Source of the DNA: Hybos culiciformis
Taxonomy: Eukaryota > Arthropoda > Insecta > Diptera > Hybotidae
Assembly: GCA_964007475.1 (NCBI GenBank)
Contig: OZ023275.1
Span: 22,942,899-23,006,898, forward strand
Reading direction: 5' to 3'
Length of the DNA: 64,000 nucleotides
The translations under genes and the position numbers were made by a program. Below the pieces are notes generated by a model. That model searched no databases and was not told where the DNA came from. It was given only the letters and a program-made list of their open reading frames with translations. Each line of letters begins with the position of its first letter. Positions within the stretch are counted from its first letter, which is position 1. Shown here in pieces: positions 46,261-59,030 of the stretch.

Positions 46261-46479
46261 CCATAGATTAAGAATACAGAAAGATTTATAGCTTCATACA
46301 AAATTTTTTCAGTCTTTTTTGGTATTTTTATGTGAAGGTGTTAGTAAAACTAAATAAAATTCTTTTCATACATTGATAATTATCACGTATTTTATTTTGT
46401 TTTACTAACACATTCACATAAAAATACCAAAAACAATGTCGTATGAAGCTAAGAATCTATGTATATTCTTAATCTATGA
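46261..46479. mobile_element. CCATAG fold-back MITE, copy 2
   Basis: 219 bp, same ends as the copy at 42687, flanked by the 5-bp duplication TAGTA (46256-46260 and 46480-46484). Confidence 0.88.
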
Positions 46480-46485
46480 TAGTAC

Positions 46486-49400
46486 TTAATGCGGCGAAAT
46501 GATTTAATTGAGTAATTTTAGATGACAGATCAGACTAACATATCAGCAGACAGAAGCACTTATCACCTATGGATATCTTTGTTTTAATGACAACCGTAGT
46601 ACATTCTGATGAAAAGAACCAAAAAATTTTTGTAATTACGTTTCACCTACAATGATTTATCAACTGTACAACAATTTTTTTACTGAATAAGAAAAACCCG
46701 TTAAGGGGAAAATTAATTAATTTCTGATTTCGAACTCAATTCGAAACCAGGAAATTATCTCTACAACATTATCACCAATACAAAAAAGGAGAAATAACAA
46801 AATTACTATTTAAGTACTGAGTTCGCAAATTAATTATTTCGACACTTCCTAAATTTCCTAAATAAATAATAACTCACGAAGTTCAATGATTTTAATAGGC
46901 ATGAAGTGTTGTTTTTTACTTTTGTGTTAAAAAAAAAAAAAAAACAAAAGTAATAAAATTGTATCTTATTACAAAAATGGAAAACAAAAAAATTTCTCAC
47001 CCTAAACAAAAACAATTTTGTGATGCGAAAAAAAAGAAAAATATATGTACATACTTTCAGTGATTTGATCCAAAAAAATAATAAACAAGAAAGTAGATTA
47101 TTAGTGTCATAAGTATTGCTGTGCTGTATTTGTATATCCTGAGACTAGGTTCAATGAAAATCCCAGTTTAGTCCCAGATTAATCCCAGTTGGACTTCTTG
47201 GTAAAAATGGGGGTCAATTACTTTTTAAGTTCCTTTAATTGACCTACCCTACCTAACATTCTAATTTTTTTTTTAACTTGTTTTTTTTCAATTTTATTTT
47301 AACTTGTTATTTTTTTTCTTAACTTGTGATTAATTTAGAATCATTTTAGAGTAGATTTTTTAAGTTAGAAAGATAGAATATATAGTACATATTTTCAAAA
47401 ATAATATATTATTAAAAACATAGATTTATTAATGGTAGATCTTGTGAAATTAATTTAACGCTTTTTCTATTACCCAGTGAAAGTTGTGGAATTAAACATA
47501 CACGACCTTTACCAAAGTTTATGATAGAATAAATCACAAGATAATTTATAAAGAAAATGTATGCAGGCTTTCGCCCTTATCTTTTATTACAAATAGAATA
47601 GCTGGTATTTATTCTGAAATAACTGTTAATGTAACGCCAACATTATTTTTTATTCTTTTCATTAAGGGTGTATGTAACGTTTTAAATCGAATTTTCTAAA
47701 ATTTTTAGTACTTTCTTTTTAAATTTAAAATACAACTTAGTATTAATTATATGTTTAAGTCAAAAATCTTTAAAGGAATACCTTGTAAATATTATAAATA
47801 AATATAATGTAAGCAAAGTTCATTGTTTACGTAAAATAATAGAATTTTTTTTTGAGATATTATAATATAATTTTATTTTTTTTATGAAATTATTTTATCA
47901 CACTTTAATGTCGTATAATCAATCATAAATCATAAACATTCAATGAATAATCCAAATAAGCGTGTGGGGATTGACTCTAAAGGATATTAAATTGAGTAAT
48001 ATTGATAAAGATAAAGTTTCTAATATTGTCTAGACTCTAGAAAATTGTTTGAATTAAGGACAATGACGTTTACAATAAAATTAAATATGGAAAACAGAGA
48101 AAAGAAGAAGCAATTTTTTTTGACTTATAACATTTATTTTGTATTCGTTTTTGTATTTTACTTTTTATAAAAAAATAATCTATTGAATTATATTCTTTTT
48201 TTTTTTGTGATTTTCTGATCACGTTCAATCAATTTTATTATTATTGTTCAAATATAAGTCTTTTTGATTTCCACTCTTTTTTTGTATTTATAAATGTATA
48301 ACTATAGATACCTTGTTAAGTTGGGTTTTGATGATTAAATTCAATTTTCTGTTTACAATTGAATTTTCTTTTTAGTGTTTTGCGGTTTGCTGTGTGTGAC
48401 TGAACTAAAAGTGGGTGAAATGACTGAACATAGTTTGTTTAAAATGACTAAATATTTCGTATACAAAATTTCGGCAGTGTGATATTTGTAAAAATTTAAA
48501 CATTTAACAGTTTTTCTAGAATTCGATATTATAATTTAATTTTATTATTGGATAAATAATATGTTTTTTTTGTTCTATAAAAATCAAGTTACATTAAATT
48601 GTTAGCATAATGTCGTCGGCGTTCTATGAAAACTCACAAACTCCAAAAAGATAGTTTTGACATAATCGATTTTTAATATTTAAATATTTTAATACATTAC
48701 AAAATAATTTACAGAAATCATACACTGGTTTTATTATCAATGTTTAATTCATTTTACTAACCTTCTGATAAAAAAATACCAAAAAAAGAACAAACAAATG
48801 TTGTATGAAGCTGATTATTTTTATGTTATTGTTAATCATAATGGTAGGTATAAATAAATAATAAACTTATAAAGTTCCCGTTGTATTAATATTATATAAA
48901 GTGTATAAGTAATAATAATTTAATTTCTCCTTATTTAATTTAAACAACTCTCATGCCATACTTAAGAATATTGTAATAGGTTAATTATCGTAATGAAAAT
49001 GTATGAAAAAAAATTTTTTTTATTAAATTTAATTTTGTGAATTTTATGAAATCTTAAAATTATAATTAAACTCCATTAAATCGTTTACATAAAAGCATAT
49101 AACATTTTCATCGTCATTAAAATTTTACCACATAAATTTTAACGATAAAATCATTTTAATTGACAGTATTTCATTGAAAACTAACAATTGTATCACTTGA
49201 AAGTCGGTTTTGTTGGGAAAATAAAATAAGTAAACCAATTTTTCCATCGAGATAATGAATACGGAAAAGTTTTTAAAAACAGCTTGACCATAAGATTACA
49301 TTTTAGCATTTTAGTAGCTTTCTCCTTAAAAACTAATTATTATGGTTTTTTAGAGTCTCATTAGTTAGGGGGGGGCTAACTTTACCTATGTCTTTTACTT

Positions 49401-51004
49401 CACTTAGATTTATATATATGCTTAACTTTTTATTCATCTAGAATAATTAATTATATAAATGACAAATGACAAAAATAAAAGAAAATATTTTTCAAAATTC
49501 GGCAATATCTAAAAAAAAAAAAAATTAAAAAAACTAAATAATTTTCGCAATACATATACAAGTATAAGTCCAAAGGATTTAATTTTAAAGTACATGAAAT
49601 ACTCGGATGAATCTTAATTAAAATATTTGCTTGAAATTTAACTACGCCGTCACTGACATAAATATCAAGGCGTTTTCTAGGCAAACAAAAATCAAAATCT
49701 TGTGAGGTATGGGTGAGAAATGAGAATCATAACAAATACATTTTGTTTGAAAATACCTAGGTACCAAAAAATTTTAAATAGATTTGTAAAAATTTTTATT
49801 TAATGCAATCGACTTTTTTTTCATAAAAATTAATATTAATTTTATAATAAATTGAATTTAATAATTATATTATGTTTTTTGATTATTTTAATCCTATTTT
49901 AAAGACCACTCTTTAAATTTTACAGTTTCATATATTTACTCTTTCATATATTTGTAACGATTTTTATGTCTACAAAAATCTTTGAATTTGAATGAATGGC
50001 TTGAAATTTATGTCGGTGTTGGCTACAAAGTGCCAGACAACTTAAGTACACTTAAAAGCCAATAAAAATAATTTATAAAATAATTTAAATTTTAAATTAT
50101 TTTTGATTTTCCAAATTATAATACAATTATACATTTTTTAAGACGAAATCCCATTCCTAAATATTAATTAATAATTTACAAATTTTTATTTTTATTTCTA
50201 ATATAATATATATAATAATATATATAATTAATACCACATTGTTGTACAATTAATACCAAAATGTTTTCCAATTTAAACAAAAATCAATAATAAATTGTAT
50301 TCAACTGTTATTATGGTTTCAATCTTAGATTTTAGTTCTTAAAGTAATTTTTGAAAACGAAAAAAATTAAATAATTTTTTTTGGGTTAGTTAGCTTAATA
50401 AAATATTTTTTTTTTATCAAACAAAAATTTTAAATTCTTTTGCTTTTCAATTTTCGTTAGATCTTCACGATAACAATAATAATACAAAAAAAAATGCTTT
50501 CACAGCCTAAAGAAATGTAGGATTCTGACGGGTAATAAAGCTATTCTATTTTATATCTTTATCTTATACCATCTGGTTTTTTCTATATGCAAAGAAACTA
50601 AGAAACATTATATAGGCAAAAGTTTAAATGTGAAAACTTTTTTTTGCACGCTTCAGGCCACTATTAAAGAAATATGTGTTAAAACTTTTTTTTTAACATC
50701 TTCAAGTTTTCAAGTTTTTTTTTTGGTCTTTAAACTTTCTAAATTCGTGTTAGAAAATTATAAACGGAATTCGCGTAAAGAACTTTAACAGAAAATTTAT
50801 TTTGGTAGCATTATTATAAAGAACATGAGTTCTATATTAAGTTTTTAAACTATTAAAGAAAATTAGAATAAAATTTTTAATGATAATAAACGCTAATAAT
50901 CATATAATTATATCAACGAGGCTGTTACGCTCTGCATCTGATATTTGAAAAATCAATGTTCAATGGAAATTTTCAAAATTTTCACAAAACGTTTGTATGA
51001 TAAA
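46486..51004. other. Gene-free AT-rich stretch
   Basis: Apart from the half MITE at 48750, I see only low-complexity sequence and a short TCCCAGTT-type repeat at 47160-47192. Confidence 0.5.
48750..48844. mobile_element. CCATAG fold-back MITE, half copy
   Basis: Only one arm is recognisable (TTTTACTAACCTTCTG, ATACCAAAAAAAG, TTGTATGAAGCTG, then a degenerate TTAATCATAATGG end). An old or truncated member. Confidence 0.55.
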
Positions 51005-51732
51005 TAATAGTAGATTATTGTATATGTAAACTAAATTTGTTATTAATTAAGAGTTCTGTATACACAAAAATACATTGACACGAGTGATATAAATTGACAA
51101 GTGTCAATGTATTTTTGTGTAAATACAGAACGAGTTGTATAACAAATTTTGTTTACATATCCAATATACTGTTTTAATGCGTAGGGGAGAGGTAGTTGCA
51201 AAGAGAGAATATTTTTTCTTCTCATTTTTTCTCTTTTTTTTTTTGTATTTGGCTGTATTGAAATATTGTGAGAGATATTATGTTTGTTTAGGTATTACCA
51301 TAGATTAAGAATACAGAAAGATTGGAAGCTTCATACAACATTTTTTCAGTCTTTTTTGGTGTTTTATTGTGAAGGTGTTAGTAAAACTAAATAAAATTCT
51401 TTTCATCATTGATAATTTCACGTCTTTTATTTTGTTTTACTAACACATTGACTTAAAAATACCAAAAATAATGTTGTATGAAGCTTCCCATCTTTCTGTA
51501 TTCTTAATCTATGGTATTACGTTATATTCAATACGAAACATCTAAATGATTTCATTATTTACGCTGATGCATCTAAATTTTTTCATTATATACGCTGATG
51601 CATCTAAATTTTTTCATTATTTACGCAGATGCATCTAAATGATTGCATGTGTATTGACGCATATAATACTCCATTTAGGGATCTAAATTCTATAGCACTA
51701 AATACAACATAACGATCCCCAACGCATTAAAA
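51005..51732 (+). mobile_element. 505-bp dispersed repeat, copy B, with nested MITE
   Basis: Same sequence and orientation as 24852-25356, including the head hairpin and the 31-bp tandem units, and interrupted by the CCATAG MITE at 51298-51514. Without the MITE and one TATTA the length is 506 bp. Confidence 0.82.
51298..51514. mobile_element. CCATAG fold-back MITE, copy 3, nested
   Basis: 217 bp, starting CCATAGATTAAG and ending CTTAATCTATGG, flanked by TATTA (51293-51297 and 51515-51519). It is inserted in the 505-bp repeat; the sister repeat at 24852 has the intact target GGTATTACG at about 25137-25145. Confidence 0.92.
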
Positions 51733-53234
51733 TAAATAAATAACTATCAATTAAATTAATATATTAATAATCTTTCATTCTTAGCAAAATAATTAAATTA
51801 TTTAGCATACCTTTCAAGATATTTTAGATAAAATTAATAACAATGTTTCTTCATTTTCATAATTCTTTTAATTTATTAATAATACGTATGATATTTTTCA
51901 TTTGTATAATTTTAATATGTATATAGAATAGTACAGGATGTGTAGCTCAGACAATACTCATAAAATTAAAATATTAATCATTACACCTAAAGTCGTACGA
52001 AAAGGAAAGGATATTTTTTTACACGTAAAAGTTTCCATATTCTGAATTAAATTAAAAAATTACAAATAATCAAAAAAAAAGAGGTGAAAAAAAAATTAAA
52101 ACGAAGAAAGGATATTAAAAAGGAAATGAAATTTAAATATTTTTATATAAAATAGAGCTAATTTATTTTTATTTTTTTTTTGTTTTCTTCAACTTAAGAT
52201 TTTCTTCCTGTTTCCGATTTGAAATGAAAAAGTTTTTATCTAAAAAAAAATCTTTATTTAAAATATTAAATTAACTCTAAGAATAATTTACAGAAATTGA
52301 AAGCAAAATATACAGACCTGGATTTTTTCTTCTAATATAGAACTATTTAACTATTATAAAAATTCAGAGTAATACACATAAAAAAGTAACATGAAAACAT
52401 GATTGAAAATAAATAAACAATATTATTTTATATGCTCAAATTTTCGTTTTCAAGCCTTAAAAATGAAATTAATTCCGACTATAGAAAATTGAAATAAGAT
52501 GTCATATTTAAGATAGAATATAACAAGTTTTGATATAAAAGTTTGCTGCACAGAATAATTTTTAATAGTGGTTTTTTCAGTTAAAATTAAAAATTTATTT
52601 GATGGAAATAATAAATAAAATTAAAAAAAATAAACAGCTGAGTTAAGTAAATTTATTATGAGAATTTAATCCTAAAATAATGATTATATGTATAGAACGG
52701 AGGTACAATCAAATATTTCCGCTTTTTTTTTTTTTATTTAATAAATTTTAACAAAATTAATTTTGTAGACTAAAATCGGAAGCAAAAGATATATCAAAAT
52801 TATTATGACAATAATAAAGGTTGAATTTTTGTTCAAACATATTATGTTTAAAATATTATGGAAATTTTCAGAAAATTTAATCCTTTTATTCATTTAAAAT
52901 ATATATATTTGTATTTTTTTGACTACATATTATTCTATCAAAAAAAAAAAAAAATAATGAAATTCTTGCAAAATTTTTGAAATTTATCCAACTTGAATAT
53001 AATAATCGTCCGGTTCCGGCGATGAAAGTTTGACTTACTCACATTCGAAATTTTTTTCCGTGGGACTAAATTAAATAAAAATTTGTATAGTTGTTTTAAA
53101 CTACATCGGACTATGTGTGATATTTTCGTTCAATTTGAATGTTTTGCAAATATATATTTAAAGTTTTCAATATTATTTTAGATCGAAGTTATGGTTTTTT
53201 TATTTAATTATTCTTTATTACACAGAAAACTTTG
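51733..53234. other. Gene-free AT-rich stretch
   Basis: No supported feature. Confidence 0.5.
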
Positions 53235-53236
53235 TA

Positions 53237-53714
53237 CCCAATACCTCACTTTGCGTCGTGATTACGTTCCACGACGCAAATTGAAACGACGCAAAGTGAA
53301 TTATGATTTTCTATTGCAAACCATGTAAAGATCGAAGATACAGGGTTACGAAAATACTACTTTTTAAGAAAAAAATTGAAAAAAGTACTTATTTAAAAAA
53401 CAAAAATAATAAAAAAATGTATTTGTAGACATATACATACATACAATATGCATTCATACAAAAAAAACAAATTCAATTAAAACAAAATAAAATATTTCAT
53501 TAATTTAAAAAAAAAAACAAAAATTAATCACTGTCTGATGAGTCCGAAGTGTCTGTGTTGTAATTCGGCATCCCTTGACAAAAAAATTGGTCCAATGTTT
53601 GCTACCGAAAACAACGCAACTGCAACGACGCAAAGTGAGAATTAGTACTAATTCAGCAACGACGCAAATTCGAAAAAACGCAAAACGAAATGAACGCAAA
53701 GCGAGGTATTGGTG
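53237..53714 (-). mobile_element. Tigger/pogo-derived MITE, copy B
   Basis: Same family as 26413-26909 in opposite orientation, flanked by TA (53235-53236 and 53715-53716), with the right end complete (GCGAGGTATTGGTG). The minus strand again carries QTLDQFF and a terminal SDSSDSD before a stop, with a frame difference between them relative to copy A. Confidence 0.8.
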
Positions 53715-54374
53715 TACTATATTTTTATAAAGTACTCTATCTTATTATATACTTAAATAGTTGAATTATCCAAGAAGACTTTTGTTCTTATTATTCAAAC
53801 GAAAAAAAAATAGTTCTTTCTAAGGTTATAAAATTCAAAGAATGATTTTTTCTATATGCAATGTCGACCTTTTTTGTATAAATAATAATTTTTTATTTAA
53901 AAATGTTCTTAAACTATTTAACTATTAATTTTTTTTATTTATTTTCAGGATAAAAAGGATTTCTTCAATTTCATATCATTTTTAATAAAAGGATATAAAA
54001 AGAAAAAAAAAGAATGAACTACTAAAATATATAGCAACTTTTCTATCTGTATGTATTTTACATAAAATTCCACACAAAACAAAAAAACGTAAATAAGTAA
54101 AATAAAATTCAATTTTTTGTTTTTTTTTACAAGAAAAAAAAAAAATAGGAAACTTATTTATTGTATATTATTGATGAAAAAATATAAATAATATAACTAT
54201 ATTAATTTATGTTTTCCAAAGTGTGAATAATTTTTTCAAGAAATAAATATAAACAAAATAAAATATATAAATTTTAATATCAAAATATAATAAATAATAC
54301 AGTGAAGGCAATACTATTGTCTTCACATAATCTTAAAAAAAAGCAAGAAAAATAATATCAATCATTAATTTTTA

Positions 54375-54674
54375 ATGAGAAAAATGGATCCGCCCAATAT
54401 CCTTGATGAATTAACAAGGATAAATCCTTCAAATGGAAATGATTTAAATAGCCAGCAACAACAAAATAAAAAATTTATTTCACTTAGAAAAGGTTTAATT
54501 AAAAATATTATTGATAATAAAAATAATATAAATATAATAAATAATAATAAAAAATTAATGCTAATAGAAATACAATAAAATGATACGCATATAGCCTTTA
54601 CTGATTTTGGATTAATTAGTGGAGTAAGCGCTGATCATGAACGCAGTGTTGGTTTTATATCACCATCAATATAA
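54375..54674 (+). other. Possible coding exon of unknown protein
   Basis: From an ATG (54375, or 54384 at ATGGATCC) a frame reads MDPPNILDELTRINPSNGND, then Gln/Asn-rich low complexity, up to TAA at 54576-54578. The same frame continues beyond this stop for about 31 codons with a varied, coding-like composition (FTDFGLISGVSADHERSVGF) to a second TAA at about 54672. Base use differs from the flanks. It could be a first exon, two exons with a missed intron across the Asn-rich part, or a pseudogene. Family not recognised. Confidence 0.35.
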
Positions 54675-55343
54675 AGTTCATAGGTAATTTTAATAATAAT
54701 TATATTATGATTTGTAAGTAATTATATTATAATTTATATCAGCAACATAACACACAGATAAAAGTAATGCTGAGAAAGCTTTATTTATGATTTTACAATT
54801 TTTCATTTTTTTTTGTATTAGAATCATGGCATTCTTTAAAATATCACAAAAATTTTCTTATTACCGAAAACTTTCAATTTGTTCTGACTTTATTTTAAAA
54901 CAAATTGTAATGGATTTTATTAATGCCTTTAGTTATGTTATAAATAATCGATAACTTATATGAACCGCCAATTAACATGAAAGTAAAATCTTCAATGTTT
55001 TTGAAAGCAATTTATCATGTAACATCATATTCGCCTTTTTATCAAAAAAAAAAAAAATTAAATTGTCGCATCAATTTTTGATCAAACAAAAATGATATTT
55101 TGAATTTAACCTTCTGGCACTTTGTACTGTGGAGTCAATTTATGTTATGTACATTTACCAATATGCAAACTATAATAAAGCAATTTCACGATATTTTTAA
55201 ATATAAAAACAATTTTACAAATTTTACCTTTTAAAATTAATTCTTATTTTTTTTTATCCGAGATCCCTACTATTTCCATAAGTTTCAGATTTTTAAATAT
55301 TTTTTTTAATTTTAATTATCAATTTCTCTTAGTTTTTAATCAA

Positions 55344-55532
55344 GTTGAAAGCATTATTGTTGGTGAAACAAAAATAATTATCAGAAGTATGGATTTAGAT
55401 ATAAAACCGAAAATATAATTAGTCGATCCCGGCTCGAGCATTAATAATATTTTAAATAACAACCTAAAACCATCTACGGAAAATAACCTTTTCAATGGTA
55501 CCGGTTCGGTTCAAATCGTTACATTGGCTTAG
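55344..55532 (+). other. Coding-like stretch with internal stop
   Basis: The plus frame reads VESIIVGETKIIIRSMDLD, then a TAA, then stays open in the same frame (VDPGSSINNILNNNLKPST) to a TAG at about 55530. It lies between two other coding-like stretches (54375-54674 and 55578-55940) on the same strand, so it may belong to the same decayed or spliced gene. Unassigned. Confidence 0.25.
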
Positions 55533-55577
55533 AAGTTTATAAGTTACATACATAATAGGACTTTCATTTTTATATAG

Positions 55578-55940
55578 GCAGATATATTACTACCAATTTT
55601 CAAAATGTAATGCAATCTTCGGGTTGCATTTAATATTAATCAGTTTCAATGAAAGTTTTGTTGATGATACTGTAATAATCAAAAAATTAATGTAAGTAAT
55701 TGAAATTTCTTTCTTCTAAACTAATTTCAATATTTCGTGAAATTGTTCAATATACATATTTTTAATTTTTATTTCAGACATTGTTTGGTTTCATTGCTTT
55801 CTGTTGTCTCAACTTTTGTTTTTTTTGGTGTTAATTCAAGTGAAATTATATTATGGCATAACTTAACGTTAATTGCTTTTCAGTCATTTAACAAACATTT
55901 CAATTTTTTTTCTTTAAATACAAAGTTACCAACAAATTAA
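55578..55940 (+). other. Candidate two-exon 3' end of a hydrophobic protein gene
   Basis: A T-rich acceptor (TTTTTATATAG, ending 55577) precedes an open exon 55578-55691 containing SKCNAIFGLHLILISFN. It ends at a strong donor GTAAGT (55692). An 86-bp intron ends in TTTTTATTTCAG (55777). The second exon, 55778-55940, continues in phase with HCLVSLLSVVSTFVFFGVNS to a TAA. Spliced, the end is about 92 residues with two hydrophobic segments. The layout is vaguely like the last membrane helices of an insect gustatory receptor, but this is a weak guess. The second exon overlaps a 160-bp repeat found again at 56961-57120. Confidence 0.35.
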
Positions 55941-56020
55941 AATGTATTTTAAACTGAAAATTTATTCTGTTTCGGTTTGGTTATTGCAGTAGGTGATATA
56001 TAATTTAAAATATACTTTAT
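55861..56020 (+). repeat. 160-bp direct repeat, first copy
   Basis: CTTAACGTTAATTGCTTTTC through GATATATAATTTAAAATATAC. A copy at 56961-57120 differs by a few substitutions and small indels. It includes the end of the candidate exon at 55778-55940. Confidence 0.85.
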
Positions 56021-56960
56021 TATAAATTAATATGCTTTCAATGAAATAAAGGTTGGTAAATTTGCTATATTTTCAGAAAATTATATGAAGACGTTATAAA
56101 TATAAATATGATATAACGCATAGTTCAGATACGAAGAAATTTTAAAAGTTTTCATGTATTGTGAATAAGATAAATAATAATCTGTACAAAATTTTCACAA
56201 AATAATTTCTGAATCGACCTTGAATATTATTATTTTACGGCATTAGGTTCTTAAACTTTTTAATAAATGCTTAAATTTTTTCTTTCACTTGGAAAGTAGT
56301 TAGTTTATATTCGTCCAAATTGAATATTTTATTTTAAATCCTTATACACCTGAAAAAAAACGTAATTCACGTAATACATTGAATAAATACACTTCTTACA
56401 CAATTGAATTCAATTTCAATATAATATTTGGTTTTGAATTCCACCAATGCGACATATTGTATTCACAATTGACCTATTTTGTTTGTAATCTGCGAAAAGA
56501 AGACAAAATTCTGTTAATTTTTTATAATTATTTATATTTTCGATAGAAAAGATAGTTTCTGAAAATATTTAACTCGACTGCAATATAATTTTTTTATGCA
56601 AGAAAATTAATTTTTTCAAGAGTAACTGAAAAATTATATTTTTTAAGTAAATAATATTAATTAACATAATATTAGTCACTTTTAAAGCTGAGTGCCTATT
56701 CTAGAATATTGATAAGAAATTAATTTTTTAGTAAAATTATAAAAATTTGCATCCTATTAATAATTACTAACGTAAATTTAGAAAACGAACAAAATATATA
56801 AACTGAATTGTTTTTCTGATCATTTGACATTAAATTTCATTCTTAATATTCTTAAGGAAGTTTTATTTGAAACGTTGAGCTGTAATAGATTTTATTTTGT
56901 ACATTTAAAAATTTTATTTTGGATGTAGAAGTTCGTTAAAAAGTAATAATATATTAAAAA

Positions 56961-57120
56961 CTTAACGTTTATTGCTTTACAGTCATTTAACAAACATTTC
57001 AATTTTTTTTTTCTTTAAATACAAAGATATTTAACCAACAAATTTAATTTAAGCTGAAAATTTATTCTGTTTCGGTTTGGTTATTGAAGGAGGTGATATA
57101 TAATTTAAAATATACTTTAT
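56961..57120 (+). repeat. 160-bp direct repeat, second copy
   Basis: Partner of 55861-56020, 1.1 kb downstream in the same orientation. The frame of the first copy is not kept (extra bases around ACAAAGATATTTAACC), so it looks like a partial, non-functional duplicate. Confidence 0.85.
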
Positions 57121-58221
57121 AAAAATATGTACATAGTGTACATAAAACTATATATATTTTACTATCTTTCTATAATTATTTAAAATACAATTTCTTGATG
57201 CATTTAGTAGAGTCACGATATTTTAACGATGATCTATGACTTTAGTTCCTGGTTCTTGTAACTGGCAGGTTTAAATAAATATGAAACATAATAACTATAT
57301 AATATAATACTTATGAACATTACTTATATAGATTGTAAAAATTTTTCTTCAATTTTGAAGTACAGATTTTTAATAGATAAGTGTAAGTAAAAATAATAAA
57401 TATGTATATAATATGGAACATAAGAATTTTTTTCTTTCTTCACAATGTGTTTTCTTTCTTCACACCGAAATAATTTTTGCTGACAAAATATTTGAAAAGT
57501 TTCGAGAATATTTGAACAGTTACCAATAATTTGACTTAAGTTAAAAAAAAGTTTAAAAAAAAAGTAAACAAAAATATATCTAAACATATTTCTGTAAGCT
57601 TTTTGAAAAAATTAATAATTTAAACTCAATCAGATTAAAACAACGATGATGAAAAAAACTTAAGATTAAGACTATAAAGTGTTAATTAATAATTTTATTT
57701 TAACTGAGAAGTGAAATGATTTTGGAACTAAAAGTTTAATTATCGTTTTAAATAAAATAAATATCATCTTATTTCTTGATTATAGCACAATTTGATTTTT
57801 AGCTACCCTTACTTTCTAAAAAAATTATGAGATCTATAAGGCACAACATAAAGAAAAACAAAGATTGACACAAAGTTGACAACTACTATGTATAGATAAA
57901 TTTTAAATGCAACCAATTATCTTGTTTAGAAGAAGTTTTTTATTAACACAATTATTTTCAAGGGTACACACAAATAAGTTAATAATATCGATCGTAATGA
58001 AGAAAAATATGGTAAAAATAAATAGTTGTTACATAATTATGAAATATATGCCTGTGTGGATACTACTTTTTGAAAAAGAATTGAATCACGAACATTTGAG
58101 TGTGCTACTATTCTGTCTTAAATCCATATTCAAACTTTTTCTATAATATAAGTTTTTTCTTATAGAGATTAGTTTTCTTGCGTTGAGACTATGGATTAAT
58201 TAAACTTTTCAAATACATATT
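57121..58221. other. Gene-free AT-rich stretch
   Basis: A small TTTCTTTCTTCACA duplication (57433-57464) is the only structure noted. Confidence 0.5.
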
Positions 58222-58376
58222 TGTGTCGATGTTTATCAAACCGCGTCTATTCCATTTTTTTTTTTAAATTTAAAAATAGCAAAAACTGATAGCACATTCG
58301 AAGACGAATCCAACGATGTATTATACTCATTTTTTTTGAAAAGTGGAATTGACGAGTTTTGATAAACATCGACACA
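58222..58376. mobile_element. 155-bp fold-back MITE
   Basis: Arms TGTGTCGATGTTTATCAAA and its perfect inverse at the right end, about 38 bp with a few mismatches inward. Flanks do not show a convincing target duplication. Confidence 0.65.
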
Positions 58377-59022
58377 TTTATCTTAATACATAATTGTAAG
58401 TGCATATATATAGTTATTAACATATTATTATATAAAAAATATTAAATATTAAATATTAAATCTTAACATATTTTCAGAAACACTGTACTGAATGGCGATG
58501 AAAAATTGATTTCTTTATTTCTAGAAATATAATTCTATTATTTTGTCATCTTTTATGTAACACAATCAGGAAGTCTTCAATCAATATTAAAATATCCTTA
58601 TTTACATGAAAATATATCGCGTTTCTAAGAATATATGTGTACATATACGTATACTTTTATAATATAAATTTTAAATTGGCACAAACAACCAATTCAAGAT
58701 GGTTAGACACAGTTTCAGCATCAGACTCCCTTCTTGAGTAATAAAATAATAATAAAACTTATTTACTCGTAGGGAAAATTACTTGTTTACACATTCCAAA
58801 AAAAAAATATTTTTCTTTTAGATTATTAAATAATAAGTTAAAATGTATTTTTCAAAACACAAAATACAATACATAAACTAAACAAAATACAACAAAATAT
58901 ATAATTTTAAATTTTTTTTTTAAATATACATATACTTAGGTACTATAAATTTATAATGTACAAACAAGTTTCATTGAAGACAATATCTTGTGGTTTTCTG
59001 GTGACCTGAAGCAAAACCGACT
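58377..59022. other. Gene-free AT-rich stretch
   Basis: No supported feature. Confidence 0.5.
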
Positions 59023-59030
59023 AAAATTTT

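Noticed and set aside
53505..53699. 64-codon frame in the Tigger MITE
   Set aside because: Wrong frame; the real remnant is the QTLDQFF tail in another frame of the same strand.
57907..58146. 79-codon frame
   Set aside because: No motif or context; chance frame in AT-rich DNA.
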